From the NCBI GenBank assembly GCA_963759155.1, contig CAVWXX010000014.1:62001-126000 (forward strand): 64,000 nucleotides of DNA, written 5' to 3'. A program made the position numbers and the translations under genes. Below the pieces are notes generated by a model. The model was given only the letters and a program-made list of their open reading frames with translations, was not told the origin of the DNA and searched no databases. This stretch comes from SZUA-36 sp963759155. Its GTDB lineage: Bacteria; Pseudomonadota; Gammaproteobacteria; Xanthomonadales; SZUA-36. Of this stretch, positions 35,374-42,579 are shown in pieces (position 1 is the first letter of the stretch; every line of letters begins with the position of its first letter).

Positions 35374-35808
35374 TCAATTGACGCTGTGTGAATCGTACGC
35401 ATAACTTACCCAAAGCCTATAGATCCCAAAGCCGATCGCAATCCCCAGAGCATTGACACCGATATCAAGCAAACTTGCGTCTCTGGATGGAATGAAAGCC
35501 TGCACGACTTCCATCGACACCCCAAAGAATCCAGCCACCAATGGCGCAAGATACCTGTTTCGATGGGAAAAGGAGCCAGAAAGGGAAAAACTCAACAAGG
35601 CATAACATAGGAGATGCCCTAAACCTGGACTATTGCGCAAGGACATAGATAAGGACGTCTTGCTTAGTGACAGAAACTCGGCAAGCAGCCTATAAATCTC
35701 ATTGAATGTCTGGCTACTCGTACAACTGGCAATGGCTAACAACAAAACCATACTGATTGAGGTCATACAAAAAAACAGATGCCAGGTTCTGGCCTGTGTT
35801 CGAACCAT
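35374..35808 (-). CDS. VanZ-like membrane protein
   Basis: This protein of about 144 residues has four hydrophobic segments. GHLLCYALLSFSLSGSF, FGVSMEVVQAFIPSRDASLLDIGVNALGIAIG is the VanZ-like signature with the conserved Glu-Gln and Asp positions. The biochemical role is unknown; such genes often sit near exopolysaccharide loci. Starts at ATG 35808 or GTG 35811 are equally possible; AAGG lies 8 bases before the ATG. A truncated gene directly precedes it on the same strand. Confidence 0.75.
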   Translation of the reverse strand: MVRTQARTWHLFFCMTSISMVLLLAIASCTSSQTFNEIYRLLAEFLSLSKTSLSMSLRNSPGLGHLLCYALLSFSLSGSFSHRNRYLAPLVAGFFGVSMEVVQAFIPSRDASLLDIGVNALGIAIGFGIYRLWVSYAYDSHSVN

Positions 35809-35811
35809 CAC

Positions 35812-36033
35812 TTAAGCCTTAAAAGCATTGGAAATTAGCCGCTCAATAAGTCGCTCTACTGTTTTTTCATCCCACTTCACAGGCACATGACCACTCGCAG
35901 CACGCACTTCAAGCCCATTATCAGCCGTCGCGCTTACACATGCAAAGTAGTATCTCAACAGAGCCCAAAGTCTCCGTGACAGGCCGGTGCATCCATCAAG
36001 CCGGCGATCCTTTTCATCAGGGACTCCATAGCG
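35812..36033 (-). pseudogene. C-terminal remnant of an unidentified protein
   Basis: The frame ending with TAA at 35812-35814 is open for 73 codons after a TAG. It includes LDGCTGLSRRLWALLRYYFA and ends WDEKTVERLIERLISNAFKA, which look like genuine protein. No start codon with a ribosome site is visible. It abuts the VanZ-like gene with no gap, as operon partners do. I do not recognise the family. Most likely the front of the gene has been lost. Confidence 0.4.
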
Positions 36034-36069
36034 CTAGCACTGCTCTAAATTACCCTCCATAATTACCGC

Positions 36070-36465
36070 ATGTTCACCGGCATCAGCAAAACATTTCAAA
36101 AACCCAAAACACCACATGTCACTCCTGATGTGCCAAAAAACCAGCGCATCTATTGCATTGGCGACATCGCGCAGCAACTAGACGATACCCTACCCGATAC
36201 ACACCGCGAATTCCTCACAGAAACCTGCGTGGATTCATGGCAATGTGGTAGCTACAATTTCGTGCACGCCGGCATTCGTCCGGGTGTGCCATTGGAACAA
36301 CAAATCCAGGAAGACAAGCTGTGGATAAGAGAGGAGTTCCTGGGCAGCACCATCAGTCATGGCCACATCGTGGTTCACGGTCATAGCATCACACAAGTAC
36401 CCGAGTTACTCCCCAATCGAATCGGTATCGACACCGGTGCCTACGCTAACGGGAGCAGTAAATAA
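36070..36465 (+). pseudogene. Serine/threonine phosphatase-like gene with an internal deletion
   Basis: This 131-residue open frame starts like the PP1/PP2A-like phosphatases of polysaccharide loci (KNQRIYCIGDI) and ends like them (FVHAGIRPGVPLEQQ, HIVVHGHSITQVPELLPNRIGIDTGAYANG). The middle is missing: after GDI the HGR, GDYIDRG-type and GNHE metal-binding motifs are gone, about 90 residues. It also stops a few residues after GAYANG. The frame has stayed open, but catalysis is not possible without those ligands. The next gene begins at its stop codon. Confidence 0.7.
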
Positions 36466-37035
36466 ATGCGACACAACCAATCTCCCAAAAGCTGGCTTAG
36501 GCTATTTGCGATACTGACTCTTACAGCCCATAGCACTTTAGCAGACTACCAATCTGGCCTGGATGCCTACAACAGGGCGGACTATGAAACTGCCCTCAAA
36601 GACTGGAAAGAGGTAATAGCAACCCCACCGGGTAAGATTTCCCAAGCCACAATTGCTGAAACCCACTACGCGATTGGCATGCTCTACTGGATGGGTCAAT
36701 ATGTACCGGTAGATTACGCTGAAGCGGCCACCTGGCTGAACAAGGCCACAGTCTTGGGACATGCCGGCGCACAGAGCAAACTGGCGTTTTTATACACACG
36801 AGGCCTGGGTGTGGAGCAAAACTACGATACCGCTTTCGAATTGTTTAGTAAATCTGCCAAACAAGGCGACATTGATGGCCAATACAACTTGGGAATCTTC
36901 TATTTAAATGGCTGGGGTATAGAAGTAAACAGAACAACTGCCGCTCAATACCTGGCAGCAGCCTCCGCACAAGGAGACCAAGAAGCCGAAGCTGCTTTAC
37001 AAGACCTTTTAAAAACTTTGACAAATAGCCAATAG
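36466..37035 (+). CDS. Sel1-repeat (TPR-like) exported protein
   Basis: This 189-residue protein has a short hydrophobic N-terminus (LRLFAILTLTAHSTLA) that may be a signal peptide, then DYQSGLDAYNRADYETALKDWKEV. Three Sel1 units follow (AIGMLYWMGQYVPVDYAEAATWLNKA, LAFLYTRGLGVEQNYDTAFELFSKSA, LGIFYLNGWGIEVNRTTAAQYLAAA). Such repeats mediate protein-protein contacts. The ATG directly follows the stop of the broken phosphatase gene. The partner is unknown. Confidence 0.8.
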   Translation: MRHNQSPKSWLRLFAILTLTAHSTLADYQSGLDAYNRADYETALKDWKEVIATPPGKISQATIAETHYAIGMLYWMGQYVPVDYAEAATWLNKATVLGHAGAQSKLAFLYTRGLGVEQNYDTAFELFSKSAKQGDIDGQYNLGIFYLNGWGIEVNRTTAAQYLAAASAQGDQEAEAALQDLLKTLTNSQ

Positions 37036-37167
37036 AAACAGGTAAACCTGTCGACTGAGCACGGTGAAGACCAGCGGTTTGAGCAGCCAGATTAGAAAAT
37101 CGTATTGACCCTCGTGGTAAAGCGGAAACCCGTGCCAGAGAAATATCAGCACCACGCCGTGAAACAT
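37009..37167 (-). CDS. Possible 52-residue membrane protein or gene remnant
   Basis: An ATG at 37167 opens a frame beginning MFHGVVLIFLWHGFPLYHEG and continuing with a second hydrophobic stretch, LIWLLKPLVFTVLSRQVYLFL. The composition looks like a true two-helix membrane segment, and the frame is open a few codons further upstream. Its end overlaps the convergent Sel1 gene by 27 bp. There is no ribosome site or recognised family. It lies downstream of the cytochrome terminator, so it could be the tail of a lost gene. Confidence 0.25.
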   Translation of the reverse strand: MFHGVVLIFLWHGFPLYHEGQYDFLIWLLKPLVFTVLSRQVYLFLLAICQSF

Positions 37168-37202
37168 GAATCCGGTGGTGTCGGGGACATGTCATTCCGG
37201 GC

Positions 37203-37230
37203 AAAAAAAACGGCGCCCTGATGGACGCCG
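37203..37230 (-). terminator. Intrinsic terminator after the octaheme cytochrome
   Basis: On the minus strand CGGCGTCC, ATCA and GGGCGCCG form an imperfect GC-rich stem followed by eight T. It lies 25 bp after the stop of the cytochrome gene. Confidence 0.8.
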
Positions 37231-37254
37231 ATTCTGCTTTCAAAACTATCTGAC

Positions 37255-38529
37255 CTAGTCTTCGATTTCCCCAGTAGCCATACGCTTGTTATAGATCTTC
37301 TCGAGTTCATACAGGTCTTGCATCAGCTCGAAGAAACCGTGCCAGTGTGCGTAATCCGGTGCGCCGTGGCTTGCACCCATGCGTGCCCGGCGTCCCTCGT
37401 GGTGCCACAGGTAGTAGTACTTCACCTGGAAGGGGTCGGTCCATGGGTTGTCGCGCAGCAGTTTCTTTTCTTTCAGCTCATTGAGCATCTTCAACGCAGG
37501 CTTGTAATAGCCTTCGTTATATAGGTTGACTGCCTTGTCTGCCTGGGTGAAAAAGCCTTCGGTATGATCCGGGCTATGGCAAGCGGCACAAACCTGGCGC
37601 ATCTTCTTCCTGCCTTCAGGTCCGTTACCCAGTTTGGGGCTCATCGGGTCTTCAGAATCGCGAACCGAGGACATCTTCGCCCACTGAACCCAATAGAGAC
37701 GGTCGCTGACGTTATGGGTCATCTTCAGATCACCCACCTGGCTCATGTGGCATGAGGCGCATGTCGGCGCACGGTAATCCTCGCCCGGTTGCCAGTCTTC
37801 CGGCGCCCCGTCAAAGTTCCAGGTGTAGCCTTCGGTCTTGAAAACATGTCCGTGCTTGCTGTTCTCGTAAATCTCTATATTCGGGTGGTCCGGGCCGAGA
37901 TGGCATGACGCACACGCGTATGGCTTACGGGCTTCTGCGTTGGAAAAACTATGACGGGTGTGGCAAACACCACAACTGCCGGTGCTTCCATCCGGGTAGA
38001 CATTACCAATACCGGAGTTGGGCCATGTTTCCGGTGTGGGTTTGCCATTTTCATCCAGCTTGATCTCGGTGCCATGACACTGAACACAACCTGTCTCGTT
38101 AGCGGCACCGCCAAACTCGGGATGTTCCTGCCCTTCATGTATGGAGGTCAGCGCATGCAGGCTGTCTTTGGGGATTTGCTGACGGTAGGCACGGAAATGG
38201 CCACTCTTATTAAACTCTTCCACCTGGTCTTCATGGCAGTTAGCACATACCGTTGGTGGCACCAGCACAGAGACCTTCAGACCGGTTTCCTGGTGCATTG
38301 ATCCCATCGGGGAGTCCGCTTCAACAACATGGCAGTCTGAGCACGACACACCGTTTTCGGCGTGGGCGCTCTTGCGCCAGTCTATCACCACTGCGGCCAT
38401 TTCCTCTTCGTGACAATCAATGCACTCCTGTGCTTCATCACTCAGTTCAGCCATGAGCGAACCCGACATGGCAATACCGGCGATCAATAATATGGACATC
38501 CAAACCTGGTCTGATGCTAAGCGACGCAT
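37255..38529 (-). CDS. Octaheme cytochrome c, hydroxylamine oxidoreductase-like
   Basis: This 424-residue exported protein has an N-terminal signal (about 8-27) and eight CxxCH haem-binding motifs, at about residues 36, 63, 95, 148, 186, 206, 257 and 314. No other gene in the window has any. The C-terminal YYYLWHHEGRRARMGASHGAPDYAHWHGFFEL matches the conserved end of HAO-family octaheme cytochromes. Members oxidise hydroxylamine or reduce nitrite or hydroxylamine depending on a cross-linking Tyr near the C-terminus; Y393 is a candidate, but I cannot confirm it without alignment. GGAG precedes the ATG by 9 bases. No haoB, cycA or quinone-reductase gene is adjacent. Confidence 0.88.
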   Translation of the reverse strand: MRRLASDQVWMSILLIAGIAMSGSLMAELSDEAQECIDCHEEEMAAVVIDWRKSAHAENGVSCSDCHVVEADSPMGSMHQETGLKVSVLVPPTVCANCHEDQVEEFNKSGHFRAYRQQIPKDSLHALTSIHEGQEHPEFGGAANETGCVQCHGTEIKLDENGKPTPETWPNSGIGNVYPDGSTGSCGVCHTRHSFSNAEARKPYACASCHLGPDHPNIEIYENSKHGHVFKTEGYTWNFDGAPEDWQPGEDYRAPTCASCHMSQVGDLKMTHNVSDRLYWVQWAKMSSVRDSEDPMSPKLGNGPEGRKKMRQVCAACHSPDHTEGFFTQADKAVNLYNEGYYKPALKMLNELKEKKLLRDNPWTDPFQVKYYYLWHHEGRRARMGASHGAPDYAHWHGFFELMQDLYELEKIYNKRMATGEIED

Positions 38530-38626
38530 GAGTCTTGCTCCCTCAGTTTTTGTATAAATGTGAACCCTGAGTTTACCACTTCGCCGAAATCATCAATAGA
38601 AGTATTGGAAAATACCGGCATCCGGC

Positions 38627-38711
38627 TAATTGGGGTCAGAGTAAAAACTCCTCAAAATGATGCTCTAAATTTAGAACATCATTTTGGGAGTTTTTACTCT
38701 GACCCCAATTA
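38627..38711. repeat. REP palindrome (RAYT-associated), copy 1
   Basis: The left arm AATTGGGGTCAGAGTAAAA (continuing AACTCC) and its complement at the right end frame an inner segment that is itself palindromic (CAAAATGATG/CATCATTTTG). It lies in the 324-bp gap between the cytochrome gene and the HipA-like gene. The rest of the gap shows no gene. Confidence 0.9.
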
Positions 38712-38853
38712 ACCCTGCTGTATGTGTAAATTGAAAGAATTAAATGTGTAAATCTGACACTAACTTGCGATAGGTCAGGCCAGCAGGCCACAGCGGCGCT
38801 AAACTACCAGTTTTGAGATGGTATCTGACAACACAGAATAACTGGAGTGTTGA

Positions 38854-40179
38854 ATGTACATCGAAAACATTGATGACGTGTACAGTGGGCTTGTCAGCCA
38901 GGTTGGGTTGATAATCGACCTGGATCGGCCCGGGGTCGAGTTACTAAAAACCGACCGTTCGAAGTATGGCGTCACCAATTATCCGAAGTGTCATGTCCAT
39001 GATGTCTTCATTTTAAATATTGACGGCAGCTTGTTTTACGCCAAAGGTGAAGATGTCTACTTAAAGGTATCCAGTCGCCACTCATTGAGCTACAACAATT
39101 TTCTTGAGTTTGCACTGTCGATTTTCCAACTTGATGAGGGTTCTGTTCCCGCAAGAAAATTCTGTTTTTTAGATGAGCCTGACGTGGCCGATGTCAACTT
39201 TGAAAGAGATGTCGTTCGGCGGCAGTTGGCATTAATCAAAAACATTACTGATGACACGCAACCCGGTAGCATTCCTGACCCCAAAATAAGGCAATTATTC
39301 ATTTTCTACCTCTCTAAAAAAGAGAGGCTCGTCGCAAAAGATGGTGCTATGTATGACGATGTCTTCAACCATCATGGCAGGGATATTATTAATGAGGTCC
39401 TGGCATCGGTGCTGGGACAGTTGCTTGGGATACCGGTGCCACTTAACTACTTCGGGCACAAACGCTCCCAGTTTAAACGGGCATTTTGCAATGAAACACA
39501 CTATGCCGGTCCCAGAAACCGACGCTATGTTGTATCGAAGGCTCCCCAGGAAAAGCACCCGTCTCCTTTCCTGGTGGATGTGCTGAATAAGAAATTCAGA
39601 GAGTTAAACATCGTTTGGGGTCTGTCTCTGTACCGGGAGGAATCAAACCCTTTGAATTTGCAGTTTTTCCAGCATCAGGAAACTGCTGATCCGCAGGACT
39701 TTGGGAACCTGGTTATCGCCCAATGTAGCCATTATGCCGACCTGATTCTCTCGGACTTTCTGGACCGTTTACTCGATGGAGCGAAAGACCGCAAACCCTA
39801 TGATTACCTTCTGCCATCGGGCCTTGAGGGTCCGATCATCACGCTGGATTTTGGAGAGATTCTGTTTCCCGAGTTGATGTTTGACCCCTTTGAACCGCAC
39901 TATCTTGAACAAAAGGTGGCGAGAGCATCAGCATTCAAGGATTATTTCAGGCAGATCGGAGAGTTGGGCCCTGATAATCTATACCGAAAAACAGTTGCCG
40001 ACCTGGTACTCAAGGTCAGGGGCACGGATTTGAGTATCATCAGGCGCCTGGTGGAGGCGATTCCGGAAGCATTCCTTCTGGATCATCGCGAAAATGATCA
40101 GTACTGCTACCAACCGGCAACAGTCATAGATTTCCTGGAGAATCAGTTCACAATCATCATGGAACAGAATGACATTTAA
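38854..40179 (+). CDS. HipA-like kinase-fold protein (uncharacterised)
   Basis: This 441-residue soluble protein is of no family I can name with certainty, but kinase-like landmarks occur in order. There is a strand with Lys (LFIFYLSKKERL, about 148-159), a helix with NEVLASVLGQLLGIPVP (about 180-196; compare NExxAxxLxxxLGxPVP of HipA-type kinases) and a catalytic-loop-like FLDRLLDGAKDRKPYDYLL (302-320), where DR is kept and the usual Asn is Asp. A metal-binding LDFG (331-334) follows. The first 145 residues have no match I know. It is 15 bp upstream of the HAD/PEPCK-like gene, and REP palindromes bracket the pair. Phosphotransfer is inferred, not shown. Confidence 0.6.
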   Translation: MYIENIDDVYSGLVSQVGLIIDLDRPGVELLKTDRSKYGVTNYPKCHVHDVFILNIDGSLFYAKGEDVYLKVSSRHSLSYNNFLEFALSIFQLDEGSVPARKFCFLDEPDVADVNFERDVVRRQLALIKNITDDTQPGSIPDPKIRQLFIFYLSKKERLVAKDGAMYDDVFNHHGRDIINEVLASVLGQLLGIPVPLNYFGHKRSQFKRAFCNETHYAGPRNRRYVVSKAPQEKHPSPFLVDVLNKKFRELNIVWGLSLYREESNPLNLQFFQHQETADPQDFGNLVIAQCSHYADLILSDFLDRLLDGAKDRKPYDYLLPSGLEGPIITLDFGEILFPELMFDPFEPHYLEQKVARASAFKDYFRQIGELGPDNLYRKTVADLVLKVRGTDLSIIRRLVEAIPEAFLLDHRENDQYCYQPATVIDFLENQFTIIMEQNDI

Positions 40180-40194
40180 TATAGGACAGCATCG

Positions 40195-42291
40195 ATGAGC
40201 GCCTTAAACGAACAATCGACATACAGAATTCCTCCCGGAACGAAACTGATCATCGTTGACGCCCATGACACGATTTTCCAGCCGGACCTGAGCCGGACAC
40301 AGGCTGACATCTTCAAAGACCCGATGAAAAAAGAGCGTATCACCTGGATGTTACGCTATGGATTTCTCAATTTTATTGAATATTTTGCGGTACAGAAAAA
40401 GCTTGAAATCGTGATCAGCTCTGACGGTCAGAAAAGACGCTTGACCAGAATCGCAAAACGATTCGGAATCTACAACAAATTAGAGGCGATCTACGGATCT
40501 GAGCATATCGACAAGTGGGACTATTTGAAACGGCTCGACAAGATTTTGGATGATCGTCAAGTTGAAGCCAAGGATGCGGTTTTTATCGGCGACAGCCAGG
40601 TCGACCAGTTTTCAGCCGAAAAATATGGCGTACCCTTTATCTTGGTGCCCAACACCGTCTCGGAACGCGCGTTTTCATTTAACTCCTTCCTGGAAATCGA
40701 ATTTGGTAGCGGAGACTATGGTCTCGAGTTGATCAACTTGCATGAAATCAAGCAGGTCTCCCACAACTTATCGACACCGCAACTCGTGGAAGAGGTCATC
40801 CGCCGGCAAGAAGGCGTGCTGGCCCATCTTGGGCCGGTTGTGATCAACGAGGTTGAGTTTCAATCTGCTAATGATATTGGAGTGTACCTTGTGCGGGAAC
40901 CCTCAAGTGAAAATGATATTCACTGGAGTGACGTGGTATTGCCGATTGAGATGGAGAGCTACCAACATATTTATGAAAATTTGAAAGACTTTCTCAAGGA
41001 TCAATCGGTTTATATTCAGGATTGCTACGCCGGTTCGGAAGCGTCCTGCCGTATCCCACTGCGAATTATCACGCAGGATGCATGGCCCAATCTTTTTGCA
41101 AGGCATATGTTTCGTCATGTCAGCAGCGAGGAGATGGCGTCATTTTTCCCCGAATACACGTTGATTCACGTTCCGGAATTCAAAGCAGGCGCCGGTGTGG
41201 ATGAAAGTGAATCGAATGACATGATCGTGATAAACCTCCTCAAGAAGTTGATCCTGATCGTCGGCGCAAACTCTTCGAACGCCATTCGCAAAGCCGTTTT
41301 CTTTACGTTGAGTTTCATCATGCCTAAAAATGACATGATACCGGTCCGTTGCTCCGCCCTTAAGGGTGATGATCGCAGCTTATCTGTCTTCTTTGGAAAG
41401 GATCATGCGCTAAAAAACAGCCTCTGCCTCAATACCAACTACGAGTTTTTCGGGGACGACTGCCATGGATGGACCCAAAACGGCTTTACCAATATGGAGT
41501 GGGGCTGTCGCACCCTGGTCGATGGGCTGGATGAAGTTCTGGATCCGGAGATATATTCGGCGACGCGGAAATTTGCAACCATTCTGGAAAATGGCGGACT
41601 CGACGAAAAACGGCATATTATATTTGAGCGAAAGAACCCCAAGTTTCATGCCATTGCATCCTTCCCCATCGCCCATTTGCGTCATGCTGACAGAAGTGGC
41701 ATAGCCGCTTTTCCAAAACATATTTTTATTATCGTCAAAGATTCGATGGGCGTGCTGCCGGCCATGGGAAAGCTGACCCGCGAACAGGCTGCGATTTTTC
41801 TGTTGTTGGGCTATGAGTCAAAGTGGGATCTGTCGCAATCCGAAGACCTCCCTGCAATCTCCTATTTGCCCTTTTATAACAGCGACCTGGCCTTCTACCG
41901 GGAATCTTTTTATGCCGGGCTTTTATACGAAAAGCTTGAGCGCGCACAAAGCCAGTGCTGGATATTGAACGCGCTACCCATTGGCCCCCGCAAAAATGAC
42001 ACCGCGGTGGTCAACCTGACATTGATTCGACAATTTGTTTCGGCGATTCAGAGTGAAAAGACTAAACAATTCCAATGGCATATGGATAGCCACTGGAATT
42101 TTCAGTCAGTCTGCGGCTTCAGGGGTTACCCGGAGACCATGTTAGACCCGGAAAAAGCGTGGGAAGGTGACCCTGATCGATTTGCAGCGGTCAATCGCGT
42201 ATTAAAAAACTCCTTTACAGAGCGACTGAGTAAATACACAGACGATTTGTCCCCGGCGATCAAAAGCGCATTAAACTGGTTTGAAGATTGA
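40195..42291 (+). CDS. HAD domain fused to a divergent PEP-carboxykinase-like domain
   Basis: In this 698-residue protein, residues about 15-165 form a HAD fold: LIIVDAHDTIF (motif I, with the second Asp replaced), VISSDGQ (II), K107 (III) and FIGDSQVDQF (IV). Residues about 215-660 align along their length with the PckA encoded next door. A gap-free stretch covers 364-426. There the P-loop GLSGTGKTTLS becomes GKDHALKNSLC (Lys407 kept, Thr lost), the metal-binding His of MHCSA becomes Arg385, and GDDEHGW is nearly kept as GDDCHGW. The PEP-binding GRSPKDK segment is lost. PEPCK activity is therefore unlikely. It probably forms an operon with the kinase-like gene. Confidence 0.75.
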   Translation: MSALNEQSTYRIPPGTKLIIVDAHDTIFQPDLSRTQADIFKDPMKKERITWMLRYGFLNFIEYFAVQKKLEIVISSDGQKRRLTRIAKRFGIYNKLEAIYGSEHIDKWDYLKRLDKILDDRQVEAKDAVFIGDSQVDQFSAEKYGVPFILVPNTVSERAFSFNSFLEIEFGSGDYGLELINLHEIKQVSHNLSTPQLVEEVIRRQEGVLAHLGPVVINEVEFQSANDIGVYLVREPSSENDIHWSDVVLPIEMESYQHIYENLKDFLKDQSVYIQDCYAGSEASCRIPLRIITQDAWPNLFARHMFRHVSSEEMASFFPEYTLIHVPEFKAGAGVDESESNDMIVINLLKKLILIVGANSSNAIRKAVFFTLSFIMPKNDMIPVRCSALKGDDRSLSVFFGKDHALKNSLCLNTNYEFFGDDCHGWTQNGFTNMEWGCRTLVDGLDEVLDPEIYSATRKFATILENGGLDEKRHIIFERKNPKFHAIASFPIAHLRHADRSGIAAFPKHIFIIVKDSMGVLPAMGKLTREQAAIFLLLGYESKWDLSQSEDLPAISYLPFYNSDLAFYRESFYAGLLYEKLERAQSQCWILNALPIGPRKNDTAVVNLTLIRQFVSAIQSEKTKQFQWHMDSHWNFQSVCGFRGYPETMLDPEKAWEGDPDRFAAVNRVLKNSFTERLSKYTDDLSPAIKSALNWFED

Positions 42292-42295
42292 GGGT

Positions 42296-42380
42296 TTAAT
42301 TGGGGTCAGAGTAAAAACTCCTGTAACAAGGTGGGTTTTGTGCGGTGCAGTCAAAGAGTTTTTACTCTGACCCCAATTAA
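42296..42380. repeat. REP palindrome, copy 2
   Basis: It starts 4 bp after the stop of the HAD/PEPCK-like gene. The arms match copy 1 (GGGGTCAGAGTAAAAACTC and its complement), while the inner 35 bp are unrelated to the other copies. With copy 1 it flanks the two-gene cassette. Confidence 0.9.
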
Positions 42381-42482
42381 TATGCCTTTTTTATTGATTT
42401 CAGTCACTATTTGCTTGCGATGCTTGTTGTATCTTAACCGTAGCCGCCTGAGAGTGATTGCTGATGATCTTCGCAGGCAAAT

Positions 42483-42511
42483 ACTATACTGTTGAGGCTA
42501 TTCAATATAAT
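42483..42511 (+). promoter_or_regulatory. Candidate pckA promoter
   Basis: A perfect TATAAT at 42506-42511 stands in AT-rich DNA about 70 bp before the pckA start. No good -35 box occurs at the matching distance, so it would need an activator. The remaining 42381-42579 DNA holds no gene. Confidence 0.3.
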
Positions 42512-42579
42512 AAATTCGCTATAAATCAAATGGATTAGTAGTTGATTCGACATTAGCATCAAAATGGGAGTTTCCAAAA

